In this document: positions 23,716 through 32,835 of the stretch, one piece after another | Layout: every line of letters begins with the position of its first letter | Numbering within the stretch: position 1 is the stretch's first letter | Assembly: GCF_004661485.1 (NCBI RefSeq) | Contig: NZ_PQVH01000014.1 | Location: 62,001-126,000 of the forward strand | Length of the DNA stretch: 64,000 nt | Source of the DNA: Methylotenera oryzisoli | GTDB lineage: Bacteria; Pseudomonadota; Gammaproteobacteria; Burkholderiales; Methylophilaceae | Reading direction: 5' to 3' | Position numbers and translations under genes: made by a program | Notes under the pieces: generated by a model | Seen by the model: the letters and a program-made list of their open reading frames with translations, nothing else | Database searches by the model: none | What the model was told of the DNA's origin: nothing

Positions 23716-26700
23716 TCAGAGCAAGCCTTCAAACACATCTACGGGAACAGGCTGGCTAAACAAATACCCCTGATAATACATGCAGCCACTATCCAACAGT
23801 ATGCCCTGCTGCACTTGCGTTTCTACCCCTTCTGCAATCACGTTCAGGTTTAAAGTATGCGCCATGGCGATAATCGTCCGCACGATCGCCTGATCACTGC
23901 TCTTACTTGCGATGTCCTGCACAAATGAGCGGTCTATCTTCAGCTGGTAAAGCGGTAACAAGCGGAGATACTGCAGAGAAGAATAGCCTGTACCAAAGTC
24001 ATCCAATGAGAACCTTACGCCAACATCCTTCAACGCATTCATGATTTGAATTGCGTCTTCAATATGATCCAGCAATGCAGTCTCTGTTAACTCCAGCTTC
24101 AGGAGCGCGGGATTGATCGCATGACGCGCAACCACCATGGTCACTTGCTCTACAAAATCCGCCTGACGGAATTGCTTAGCACTGACATTCACAGAAAGCG
24201 TTAAATCACGCGTAAGCTCCCCCGACTCCCAACGTTTTAATTGTGCACAGGCTGAATCCAGCACCCATGCACTTATCGACAGAATCATGCCGGAGTCTTC
24301 CGCAATGGGTATAAACTCATTTGGCGCAATTAATCCGCGCTCCGGATGCACCCAGCGAATCAGCGCTTCCGCCCCCACGGCGCGGTCACCAAGGCCAACC
24401 TGCATTTGATAAAACAGCTGAAACTCGTTTTTATCAAGGGCTTTACGTAACTCATGCTCCATATCCACACGCGCCTGTATCCCCTCTTGCATTTTGGGGT
24501 CAAAAAAGCTCAGTGCATTACGCCCCAATTTCTTCGCTTGATACATGGCAATATCAGCCTGCTTTAACAGCTCGTCTGATTTCAGGTTGTTTTTACCAAA
24601 TAATGCAATGCCGATACTAGACGTAATATGATACTCATAACCTTTAAACTGAAAAGGTTGAATAAACCTAGTCAGGATTTTTTCCCCTACGACTTCTGCC
24701 TGAGTTGCCGCCTCAACTTGCTGCTCGCTCAAGCCCTCCAGAATCACCACAAACTCATCACCGCCCAAGCGGGCAACCGTATCGCCTTCTCTCACGCAGG
24801 CAATCAGGCGCTCAGCAACTTGCTGCAACAACAAATCACCCACATCATGGCCCAAGGTATCGTTCAAGGTCTTAAAGTGGTCTAAATCCAGGAACAGTAA
24901 AGCACCGCCACGTCCGGTACGCGTAGCAGAGGCCAGTGCATGCGTTAACCGATCTAACAATAAGCGCCTATTGGGTAGATTGGTCAATGGGTCATAAAGC
25001 GCTAAGTAATTACTTTTATCTTCCGCCGCCTTGCGCTGTGTAATATCGGTGCGGATGGAAATGTAACTCTGTGGCTTGCCATCATCGCCGAGAAAGGGCG
25101 CTATCGTGGTGTCCACCCAATATAAACGACCATCTTTAGCACGATTGCATATTTCATCATGCCAAACCTGACCGTTAGCTACGATACGATACATTTCTTT
25201 AAAGTATCCCTTGGGATGATAACCAGAGTTTAGAATGGCATGATCTTGCCCGATCAACTCTTCGATCGAATAACCGCTAATTTCACTGAATTTATCATTA
25301 GCATATGTAATGCGCCCCTTCACATCCGTGACGGCAACAATGGCATGCTTATCTAGTGCATACTTCTGGTACTTCAATTCCTCCAGCGATTGCTTTGCAA
25401 GGGCCTCGCTCAGCAGCAACGCATCCTGCGCCCGCCGCAAATCGGTGACATCATAGAACCAGCCTAATATAGCGGCTGCCCCTTCATAATGTACTGGGCG
25501 GTAGGAGGCCATCACCCATACCGGACCTTTACCATCCACAATCAGCTGAATCAATTTATCATTGATAGCGTGCCCACTATTCACCTGCGCCAACAACGCC
25601 TCGTACTCATCGGCATGCGCATAATAAAATTTAGGGTTACGCCCCATCACCGTTTCTGCCGGGCAATTAATCAGCTCGGTATAACGTTTATTCGCGAACA
25701 AGACCTTATCGCCGGATGACGTGGCAATGCGTACAGCGATTGGGCTGGTCTCCAACATCTGAATCACTCGCTCTTTACTTTCACGGTCAGCATCTGCTGC
25801 CAGCCGCTTGTCTGTCACATCATGAATAACACAAACCAACTCGGCGGACTCGCCTTGCTCTCCATACACCACATGGCGACTATCAGACACCCAGCGCACC
25901 GTACCATCAGCCAATACAATGCGATACTCCAGCGCCACGCGGGACTGCTCAAAAACAGCCCCCATCACCAATTGGGCCTGCGCACGATCATCGGGATGAA
26001 TAAGGTTAATCCACGTTGCTATATCATCGATCAGCGCTTGCTGCGATAAACCGCAAAGCTTTTCTATCGCGGCATTCACGTGATTCACCCTAAAGTCTGG
26101 CGCGCTCGCAGTCCAAATCACTTCTTCAACTGAGTTAAGAATATTGGTGAGATAACTTTCGGTTTTTCGGATGAGTGCCTCACTATTTTGACGCTCAGTG
26201 ACATCCTGCACCGTTCCACGAGAGTAAGTGGGATTACCTGCCGCATCATAATCAGACGCACCACGCTCATGCACCCACTTCACAGAGCCGTCAGCCAGCA
26301 GTAAGCGGTGAGTAATCTCGTAAGGGGTACGGCTCGCAACCGACGCCTTGAATGCACAATCTACCGCTTCACGGTCGCAAGGGTGTACTGCATTTAAAAA
26401 CGCTTCATAATTTGCATGGAACTGGTGTTTATCAATTTCAAATAGATGAAAAATCTCTTCACTCCAAATCAATTCCCCTGTCAGCCAATCTAGTGACCAA
26501 CTGCCAACCTGTGCAATACGTTGCGCCTCCACCAAAAGCGCTTTACTTCTAAGCAGACTTTGCTCCGCATGCGTACGCTCCACATCATGCGCATGCAATA
26601 GACTTTGCATTTTTGCCAGCTCGGCCAGCACGCTATTATCTTGTTCAGGCTTGACGATAATGGGTATGGAAAAATCACCGGCACCGATTCTGAAGATATG

Positions 26701-27468
26701 CCGATACACCTCATCCGCACCCGCACCCAGGGTTGAATGCAGCGTGCGATAGGCTCGCCATATATAGAATATCGACCAGAACGCAACCAATATAAAAAGT
26801 ACCCGGAACAGTGTTGCCACCCGCTTGGCGTGCGCTACCGCAGTTAATGTACGGAGATCCATCATCAAAAAGGTTTCGTTAATTGGCCCCATGATTTTGG
26901 ACTTGGCTTGATGATAACGACTATCCAGCAGCATCTGCGCGGCTTTTAAACGATTCGCATCGACATCCGGCGTTTTCAATTCAGCCAACCGCATAGCTTC
27001 AAATTCCAAGGTGGTTAAATCATCTGAATATTGCTTGGCAGAAGCGAGCTTATCCAGCTCGCCTTGTGTAAACCCGGCATCACGCATCATCTCTAGTAGC
27101 GCAATACCTGTGCCACGTGTGGATGGCGGTGGCAACTTACCCACTAGCACCATATCCCAGTAAGAATGAAAATACCCTTCGGGAAGCGGGATTTTACCGT
27201 TACGAATATCTATAATATTCTGGAAATAAAGCTTGTATCGGGCATCACCAGTCAATACATAAGAGCGCACCATCCGCGTCAAATCATCTGAGGTCTGCCT
27301 GAGCTGGCTGGCTAACTGATGAGAAACATAGCGAGACTCACTGGCTGCATCCAGCTGCTTCTCGGTATAAACATAATAGCTAAACACAGAAGCTAAAACT
27401 GCCAGTATTAATATGGCAAACCCAGTCTTCTGGCGGAAAAAGTACGCAAGTGTATTCATGTTGAGCAT
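23716..27468 (-). CDS. Membrane-bound PAS-GGDEF-EAL cyclic-di-GMP regulator
   Basis: The 1250-residue protein has two transmembrane helices (about 16-34 and 218-240) that bracket a periplasmic sensor region of about 180 residues. A linker helix follows and then about four PAS/PAC domains (about 310-425, 435-560, 570-690, 700-820). A GGDEF domain (about 825-985) has an intact RLGGDEF, and an EAL domain (about 995-1245) has an intact EAL in GAEALIRW plus LDDFGTGYSSLQYL. Both catalytic motifs look competent, so it may make or break cyclic di-GMP; which dominates cannot be told. The ligand of the periplasmic part is unknown. It is a single-gene unit. Confidence 0.92.
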   Translation of the reverse strand: MLNMNTLAYFFRQKTGFAILILAVLASVFSYYVYTEKQLDAASESRYVSHQLASQLRQTSDDLTRMVRSYVLTGDARYKLYFQNIIDIRNGKIPLPEGYFHSYWDMVLVGKLPPPSTRGTGIALLEMMRDAGFTQGELDKLASAKQYSDDLTTLEFEAMRLAELKTPDVDANRLKAAQMLLDSRYHQAKSKIMGPINETFLMMDLRTLTAVAHAKRVATLFRVLFILVAFWSIFYIWRAYRTLHSTLGAGADEVYRHIFRIGAGDFSIPIIVKPEQDNSVLAELAKMQSLLHAHDVERTHAEQSLLRSKALLVEAQRIAQVGSWSLDWLTGELIWSEEIFHLFEIDKHQFHANYEAFLNAVHPCDREAVDCAFKASVASRTPYEITHRLLLADGSVKWVHERGASDYDAAGNPTYSRGTVQDVTERQNSEALIRKTESYLTNILNSVEEVIWTASAPDFRVNHVNAAIEKLCGLSQQALIDDIATWINLIHPDDRAQAQLVMGAVFEQSRVALEYRIVLADGTVRWVSDSRHVVYGEQGESAELVCVIHDVTDKRLAADADRESKERVIQMLETSPIAVRIATSSGDKVLFANKRYTELINCPAETVMGRNPKFYYAHADEYEALLAQVNSGHAINDKLIQLIVDGKGPVWVMASYRPVHYEGAAAILGWFYDVTDLRRAQDALLLSEALAKQSLEELKYQKYALDKHAIVAVTDVKGRITYANDKFSEISGYSIEELIGQDHAILNSGYHPKGYFKEMYRIVANGQVWHDEICNRAKDGRLYWVDTTIAPFLGDDGKPQSYISIRTDITQRKAAEDKSNYLALYDPLTNLPNRRLLLDRLTHALASATRTGRGGALLFLDLDHFKTLNDTLGHDVGDLLLQQVAERLIACVREGDTVARLGGDEFVVILEGLSEQQVEAATQAEVVGEKILTRFIQPFQFKGYEYHITSSIGIALFGKNNLKSDELLKQADIAMYQAKKLGRNALSFFDPKMQEGIQARVDMEHELRKALDKNEFQLFYQMQVGLGDRAVGAEALIRWVHPERGLIAPNEFIPIAEDSGMILSISAWVLDSACAQLKRWESGELTRDLTLSVNVSAKQFRQADFVEQVTMVVARHAINPALLKLELTETALLDHIEDAIQIMNALKDVGVRFSLDDFGTGYSSLQYLRLLPLYQLKIDRSFVQDIASKSSDQAIVRTIIAMAHTLNLNVIAEGVETQVQQGILLDSGCMYYQGYLFSQPVPVDVFEGLL

Positions 27469-27973
27469 CGCCGCATCACCTTAAACCGCTAAATGCGATG
27501 ACCAACTAAACACAGGTCAACTTTGATTTGGCCGCGAATGATTTGGCCGCGAATATAGTACAGATTTTGAATATGCAGATTAACTACATCGTGAAGTACA
27601 CCACACATAAACCTTAGCCCCTTTAAGGAATGCTTGTTTCATTATGGATTAATCCAATAACAAAACCCTTGGAGGCGGCTTCTAGACCCCACTCACATTA
27701 CATACCAACTGTAGATTAGTTTTGAACACCATTTTCAATGGTTTAGGCAATTTAACAAACTTAATTCGCTTAATCAATCAAAGATTACTTACTATTTGAT
27801 TTAAAACAAAGACTTCACTCATTAACGCTTGCTTGAGATAGCATCGATTAGCGAGTTTTCAACTGATTACACCTAGCTTTCCAGCAAGATTAGATAGCGA
27901 ACCAAGCACAGCTCTGTGCTCAGCTGATGATGGTGAAATTTTTGCCACATTGTAAGCAAGCACCGATTTACAC
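27469..27973. other. Gene-free 505-bp region with a 15-bp tandem duplication
   Basis: I find no coding frame with support here. It holds the upstream region of the PAS-GGDEF-EAL gene, including two exact adjacent copies of GATTTGGCCGCGAAT at 27525-27554. AT-rich sequence continues up to the 3' end of the ModE-like gene. No Mop-domain remnant was recognised downstream of that gene. Confidence 0.6.
27525..27554. repeat. 15-bp tandem duplication
   Basis: GATTTGGCCGCGAAT is present twice, end to end and without mismatch, about 60-85 bp upstream of the cyclic-di-GMP regulator start. Confidence 0.85.
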
Positions 27974-28324
27974 TTAAACGGACTCTTTGAGATGCGCCCT
28001 GATAAATGCAAGCTCCTGCACAGAAGCTTCTTGAGATTTAGCGATGAGCGCATGGTAGTTTTCCAACACTTTAATGCCAAACTCAGTGAGCTTAGCTCCA
28101 CCACCGTGACTACCGCCAACACTGCTCGCTACCAGTGGCTGATCAAAGCACTTATTCACTTCATCCACCAACTGCCAAGCGCGGCGGTAAGACATTTTCA
28201 TTTGCTTAGCTGCGGCTGAAATCGAGCCGCATTCATTGATTAAGGCTAAGAGCTCAGCTTTCCCAGGGCCCATCGCAGTTGCAGGCCCATTAGATATTCT
28301 AATTTTGATCTGATTATTTAGCAT
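27974..28324 (-). CDS. modE: ModE-like molybdate regulator, DNA-binding domain only
   Basis: The 116-residue protein matches the N-terminal winged-helix domain of ModE: GPGKAELLALINECGSISAA and KQMKMSYRRAWQLVDEVNKC, with GGSHGGGAKLTEFG in the wing. Full ModE (about 260 residues) carries two C-terminal Mop domains that bind molybdate; these are missing here and the stop is clean. It is divergent from the porin-modABC operon, and a ModE-type operator lies between them. How such a short form senses molybdate is not evident from the sequence; some bacteria pair it with separate Mop proteins. Confidence 0.88.
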   Translation of the reverse strand: MLNNQIKIRISNGPATAMGPGKAELLALINECGSISAAAKQMKMSYRRAWQLVDEVNKCFDQPLVASSVGGSHGGGAKLTEFGIKVLENYHALIAKSQEASVQELAFIRAHLKESV

Positions 28325-28423
28325 ATTGCTAATTATAGTGCCTAAAAATTTAAAAGCATCTAGCCATTCAGTAAATATGGGGGGCAGCCATCATTAATAC
28401 TGCAAAAATATTATGCTAATGCC

Positions 28424-28451
28424 ATCGCTATATCCATTGAAACATAGCGAG
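28424..28451. promoter_or_regulatory. ModE-type operator upstream of the porin-modABC operon
   Basis: The half-sites ATCGCTATAT (28424-28433) and ACATAGCGA (28442-28450) form an inverted repeat with an 8-nt spacer. The core CGCTATAT-N8-ACATAGCG has the same layout as the E. coli modA operator as I recall it (CGTTATAT-N8-ACATAACG). It lies about 50 bp before the porin start and 100 bp before modE. Confidence 0.85.
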
Positions 28452-28500
28452 CTTTGTGATTAAATTGCGTCTTCTTTAAAAATTACAGCAATTCACCCAG

Positions 28501-30069
28501 ATGAAAAATCTCTCCAAAACCGCAAACCACAGCCCATTTCGCACCAAGTCATATACAACTGCGTTTTGTGCACCTATTTTATTAGCGGCAAGTATGCAGT
28601 ACGCATCCGCAGCCGAGAGCAGTAATGGCTCATATTATGTCGAGCGTAAAAGCTATGGCACTTCATTAGAAACTGAACCGCCAAAATACGTAAAACAGCT
28701 TAATAAAACATGGTTAAAAGAGGTAAGCGGCCTTGAGGATGCGAACTGGCTGGATATCGGCTTAGACCACAGAATTCGATACGAGCACCGCGACAATGAC
28801 TTTAGACGCGCCAAAGACGTGATAGACGACCCAATTTTGCTCAGAACACGTGCCTATGTTGGCATTAAAGATATTTTAGACCCGTTACGTTTTGCCGTAG
28901 AGCTTGGCGATGCCAGACGCAATCACAGTCAATTCAGCCGCGAGTACGACACACGCGATGTTAACCAAAGTGAAGTAGTACAGGCTTATCTGGAACTGTT
29001 TTTTAAAGAAACGCCATTAGGTAAAGATGACTTAGGCAACAATCGCCCGATTAGCATTAAGGTTGGCCGCCAAGCGCTGGAGCAAGGGGATAAAAGACTA
29101 GTCGCGCGTAACGGCTATCGCAACACCACCAACAACTTCGAGGGTGTGCGCGCAATCATCGGGCAACAAAGCAATGACTGGCAATTAGAAACATTTGCAT
29201 TTAAGCCTGTGCAACGATTTACCGTTCAGGCAGACGAAGACAATGATGCGCAACATTTTTATGGCGCGCTGGGCAATTGGAGAAGATGGTCTGATGTGAT
29301 TAACCTACAACCTTATTACTACTTGCTAAAGCAAGACGGTGACAAAGTTAAATATGACCTTAATGGCCGAGATGAAACAAGCGCCACACGCAGAATCGAC
29401 CGCACCATCCATACCGCCGGCTTACGTGCATACGGTGTATTAGGTAAAACTGGCTGGGATTACGACACCAATTACGTTAAGCAATGGGGTGAGCAAGACA
29501 CCAGCCTAACCAATAAAACTAAAATTGATCATGACGCTTACGCCTACAACGCAGAGGTAGGCTATACGTTTGACCAATCCTGGAAACCCAGATTAAGTGG
29601 TTTCTATGGTGTGGCAACTGGCGACAAAAACGCAACAGACAAGAAAAACCAGCGCTTTGAGCGCCTGTTTGGCTTTGCACGCCCATGGTCTAACAGCGAC
29701 ACCATGGAAATGTCGAACATACGCGCAACCAAGCTAAGAGTGGAGTTCGACCCTAAAGTAAGCTTTATCAAAAACCTGAAAATTGATGCTGGCTACAACT
29801 GGTATCGCCTAGAAAGTGACACCGATAGCTGGGGCCCTGCAACGCTACGCGACACTAAGGGCCTGAGTGGTAGCGACATTGGTGAGGAGTTCGACATTAC
29901 AGCGCGCTTCCCAATTAATAGTCAAATCTACACCTCGATTGGTTATGCCCACTTTATGGCAGGTAACTTCACGAAAAATGCCACGCAAATCGCAAGCAAC
30001 AAAAATGACCCAACACGCCGAGATGATTCCGACTACCTTTACGTGCAATTTGAAATCAGCGCGTTCTAA
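28501..30069 (+). CDS. Alginate-export-family outer-membrane porin, probable molybdate-regulon member
   Basis: The 522-residue protein has a signal peptide of about 38 residues (ending ASAAESS) and alternating beta strands typical of the AlgE-like 18-strand barrel: LDHRIRYEHRDNDF, LLRTRAYVGIKDI, VGRQALEQGDKRLV, NNFEGVRAI. It ends with a strand and terminal Phe (YVQFEISAF). Related porins export alginate or pass anions. Here it is the first gene behind a ModE-type operator and lies 29 nt before modA, so a role in molybdate entry is inferred. The charged Arg/Asp-rich barrel agrees with an anion channel. Confidence 0.85.
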   Translation: MKNLSKTANHSPFRTKSYTTAFCAPILLAASMQYASAAESSNGSYYVERKSYGTSLETEPPKYVKQLNKTWLKEVSGLEDANWLDIGLDHRIRYEHRDNDFRRAKDVIDDPILLRTRAYVGIKDILDPLRFAVELGDARRNHSQFSREYDTRDVNQSEVVQAYLELFFKETPLGKDDLGNNRPISIKVGRQALEQGDKRLVARNGYRNTTNNFEGVRAIIGQQSNDWQLETFAFKPVQRFTVQADEDNDAQHFYGALGNWRRWSDVINLQPYYYLLKQDGDKVKYDLNGRDETSATRRIDRTIHTAGLRAYGVLGKTGWDYDTNYVKQWGEQDTSLTNKTKIDHDAYAYNAEVGYTFDQSWKPRLSGFYGVATGDKNATDKKNQRFERLFGFARPWSNSDTMEMSNIRATKLRVEFDPKVSFIKNLKIDAGYNWYRLESDTDSWGPATLRDTKGLSGSDIGEEFDITARFPINSQIYTSIGYAHFMAGNFTKNATQIASNKNDPTRRDDSDYLYVQFEISAF

Positions 30070-30098
30070 ATTATTCACATAAGATTTTGGAGTTTATG

Positions 30099-30884
30099 AT
30101 GCAATTCAATCTATACCTAAAACTAGCAATCGTCAGCATTTGCTTAGCATTCGCCCCTAGCCTGCATGCGGCGGATAACAAAGATGCTGTTGTAGTGTTC
30201 GCAGCAGCCAGCCTAACCAATGCCATCAATGAAATTTCAGCGAATTATGAACAAGAGAAAGGCGCACAAATTAAAATATCCTTTGCAGCGTCATCTGCAC
30301 TTGCAAAGCAAATCGAGAATGGCGCACCTGCAGATATTTTTATTTCTGCAGACACAAAATGGATGAATTATCTAAAAGACAAGCATGCGCTAAAAGATAG
30401 TACTGTATCTAACTTATTGACCAATCATCTTGTGCTGATTGCACCTTTAGCCAAGCGCTTTGATGTTAGTATGAATAAGTCTTTCGATTTTTTTGGCGCA
30501 TTTAATGGCAAGCTTTGTACGGGAGAAATGGCATCAGTACCCGTCGGCATTTACGCGAAGCAAGCGCTAACTTCACTGGCTTGGCTGGATGCTGGCCAGT
30601 CTAAGATAGTGGGCACGCAAGATGTACGCGCTGCGCTAACCTTGGTAGAAAGAGCGGAGTGCGCGGTGGGCATTGTGTATGAAACCGATGCAAAAATATC
30701 AAACAAGGTTGAAGTGATTGCCACCTTTCCAGATAATACGCATGAGCCAATTTTATACCCACTATCGCTCACTAAAGACGCAAGCACAAAGTCGGCAGAC
30801 TTTTATGAATATTTAAAATCAGATAAGGCGAAAGTAATTTTTACTAAGTACGGTTTTACGTTCTTAGGAAAAAATAACAAATAA
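30099..30884 (+). CDS. modA: Molybdate ABC transporter substrate-binding protein ModA
   Basis: From the ATG at 30099 (GGAG ribosome site 6 nt upstream; an ATG at 30096 is adjacent) the protein has a signal peptide ending SLHAADN. A periplasmic binding domain follows with FAAASLTNAINEI, FAASSALAKQIENGAPADIF and ISADTKWMNYL, the oxyanion-contacting Ser motifs of ModA. Later blocks CAVGIVYETDA and YPLSLTKDA are also typical. It delivers molybdate (or tungstate) to ModBC. It is the second gene of the operon. Confidence 0.94.
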   Translation: MQFNLYLKLAIVSICLAFAPSLHAADNKDAVVVFAAASLTNAINEISANYEQEKGAQIKISFAASSALAKQIENGAPADIFISADTKWMNYLKDKHALKDSTVSNLLTNHLVLIAPLAKRFDVSMNKSFDFFGAFNGKLCTGEMASVPVGIYAKQALTSLAWLDAGQSKIVGTQDVRAALTLVERAECAVGIVYETDAKISNKVEVIATFPDNTHEPILYPLSLTKDASTKSADFYEYLKSDKAKVIFTKYGFTFLGKNNK

Positions 30885-30888
30885 TCAC

Positions 30889-31599
30889 ATGTTGGAGTTT
30901 TTCAGTTTTACGCCCGCCGAAATCACCATATTACTGCTGTCACTAAAAGTAGCAGTATGTTGCGTGATATTAATCATCTCTCCTGCGATTGCGGTGGCAT
31001 GGCTGCTGGCTAGAAAATCCTTCCTAGGCAAGTCACTGTTAGATAGCTTGATTCACCTCCCGCTGGTACTGCCGCCGGTGGTACCGGGTTACCTGCTATT
31101 ACTATTGTTCGGCAATAGTGGTCTGATTGGCAAGTTTCTCAATGAACACTTTGGATTTAGCATCGCATTCACTTGGATGGGTGCTGTTGTAGCGTCGGCA
31201 GTGATGGCATTTCCCCTCATGGTACGCTCTATCAGACTTGCGATTTCCCATGTGGACCGCCGCTTAGAACTGGCAGCCCAATCACTCGGCGCTCGCCCCA
31301 TCAGCGTATTTTTTACGGTCACCCTACCTTTATCCATGCCCGGCATTATTACCGGCTTAATTTTGGCGTTTAGCCGTAGCATGGGCGAGTTCGGAGCCAC
31401 CATCACATTTGTGGGCAATATCGAAAGCGAGACGCGCACATTGCCGCTTGCCATCTACTCCCTCACACAAACGCCAGATGGCGATTTAGCTGCACTACGC
31501 TTAGTGATTATTAGCATGACACTGGCATTAGGGGCGCTCATGATCAGCGATAGGCTGGAACGTAAAGCGAGCCAGCAGATTGGACACGGCCATGATTGA
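30889..31599 (+). CDS. modB: Molybdate ABC transporter permease ModB
   Basis: The 236-residue permease has about five transmembrane helices and the EAA loop (ELAAQSLGARPISVFFTVTLP) that contacts the ATPase. LPLVLPPVVPGYLLLLLFG and FSRSMGEFGATITFVGN are ModB hallmarks. It starts 4 nt after the modA stop and overlaps modC by 20 nt. Confidence 0.95.
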   Translation: MLEFFSFTPAEITILLLSLKVAVCCVILIISPAIAVAWLLARKSFLGKSLLDSLIHLPLVLPPVVPGYLLLLLFGNSGLIGKFLNEHFGFSIAFTWMGAVVASAVMAFPLMVRSIRLAISHVDRRLELAAQSLGARPISVFFTVTLPLSMPGIITGLILAFSRSMGEFGATITFVGNIESETRTLPLAIYSLTQTPDGDLAALRLVIISMTLALGALMISDRLERKASQQIGHGHD

Positions 31600-32230
31600 A
31601 GTTAACGCCAAACTTAAACGCCAGGATTTTGAGCTAGATGTATCGCTGGCGCTAGATCAGCACGTGACAGCGATTTTTGGGCCCTCAGGCTCTGGCAAGA
31701 GCACTTTGCTCAACGTGATCGCCGGCATTAGCAAACCGGATCGGGGTAGAGTGGTGGTGAACGGAGAAACGGTATTTGACCATGAAAAAAGGATTAATAA
31801 ACCGATTCACCAACGTAGAATAGGCTTGGTATTTCAAGATGCACGCTTATTTCCGCACTTAAACGTAGAGCATAATTTGCGCTACCCACTAAAGTTTATT
31901 CCTGCGCATGAACAGCAGTTTCATTTAAGAGATATCGTCAATTTACTGGAAATTGAGCCATTACTAAAACGCACTACGCACCAACTATCTGGCGGTGAAA
32001 AACAGCGCGTGGCGCTTGGCCGCACGCTTCTGAGCTCACCTAGATTGCTCATGCTAGATGAGCCGCTAGCTTCTTTGGATGAATCATTAAAAAGTCAGAT
32101 TCTGCCGTTTTTAAAGAAAGTGGCCGACGAAATTAACATCCCCATGATTTATATCAGCCACTCCAAGGATGAGATTATGCAAATCACCAATAACGTGGTT
32201 TACATCAATGCAGGTAAAATAGTAGATTAA
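31580..32230 (+). CDS. modC: Molybdate ABC transporter ATPase ModC, short form
   Basis: The 216-residue ATPase has Walker A GPSGSGKST (about 34-42), Q-loop VFQDARLFPHL, signature LSGGEKQRVALGRTLL, Walker B LLMLDEPLASLD and switch ISHSKDE. ModC of E. coli is about 350 residues, with a C-terminal TOBE/Mop domain that binds molybdate; this chain stops right after the nucleotide-binding domain. The stop is followed by a terminator, so no split second part is near. It shares the loss of Mop domains with the ModE-like regulator at this locus. Confidence 0.92.
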   Translation: MDTAMIEVNAKLKRQDFELDVSLALDQHVTAIFGPSGSGKSTLLNVIAGISKPDRGRVVVNGETVFDHEKRINKPIHQRRIGLVFQDARLFPHLNVEHNLRYPLKFIPAHEQQFHLRDIVNLLEIEPLLKRTTHQLSGGEKQRVALGRTLLSSPRLLMLDEPLASLDESLKSQILPFLKKVADEINIPMIYISHSKDEIMQITNNVVYINAGKIVD

Positions 32231-32274
32231 TCTATTGCAATTGCCATCCAGACGGCGACTTGTCATCACCAATT

Positions 32275-32303
32275 AAAAAAGCCCTGTAAAAACAGGGCCT
32301 TTT
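32275..32303. terminator. Bidirectional terminator between modC and ssb
   Basis: The stem GCCCTGT-AAAA-ACAGGGC (32281-32298) is flanked by six A on the left and CTTTTCT on the right. It can end both modC (plus) and ssb (minus). Confidence 0.85.
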
Positions 32304-32338
32304 CTAAAATTAATCAACAAATATTAGAATTGTGTCGA

Positions 32339-32833
32339 TCAGAACGGAATATCATCCTCAAAGTCATCAAAACCCGATCCACTGGTGGCAGGTTTTGCTG
32401 CTGGCGCTTGTCTTGCCTGACCTTGGCTAGGAGCTTGGTTGTAATCATTGTCAGCACTTTGGTCCATGCCACCATCATAACTAGCGTTTGAACCACCACC
32501 ATCACGACCACCCAGCATTTGCATTTGGTCTGCAATAATTTCAGTGGTGTAGCGGTCTTGGCCCTCTTTAGTTTGCCATTTACGTGTTTGCAAACGACCC
32601 TCTACATATACCGGACGACCTTTTTTCAAGTATTCGCCCGCAATTTCCGCCAGTTTGCGATACATCACAATATTGTGCCACTCAGTACGCTCTTGCTTGG
32701 CACCTGATTTATCTTTCCAGCTATCGGTTGTTGCAATACTGAAGTTACATACGGCCTCACCATTTGGCATATAGCGCACTTCTGGGTCGCGGCCAAGATT
32801 ACCAACCAATATCACTTTATTTACTGATGCCAT
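32339..32833 (-). CDS. ssb: Single-stranded DNA-binding protein
   Basis: The 164-residue protein has an N-terminal OB fold ([59 protein letters not shown]). A Gly/Gln/Asn-rich linker follows (about 112-150). The acidic tail FEDDIPF recruits replication and repair partners. It starts 2 nt after the MFS transporter stop and lies opposite uvrA, a common proteobacterial order for the DNA-repair pair ssb/uvrA. Confidence 0.97.
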   Translation of the reverse strand: MASVNKVILVGNLGRDPEVRYMPNGEAVCNFSIATTDSWKDKSGAKQERTEWHNIVMYRKLAEIAGEYLKKGRPVYVEGRLQTRKWQTKEGQDRYTTEIIADQMQMLGGRDGGGSNASYDGGMDQSADNDYNQAPSQGQARQAPAAKPATSGSGFDDFEDDIPF

Positions 32834-32835
32834 GT

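Noticed and set aside
27859-28122. 87-residue minus-strand ORF overlapping the ModE-like gene
   Set aside because: It lies mostly in another frame of modE, has no recognisable domain, and its tail does not resemble a Mop domain.
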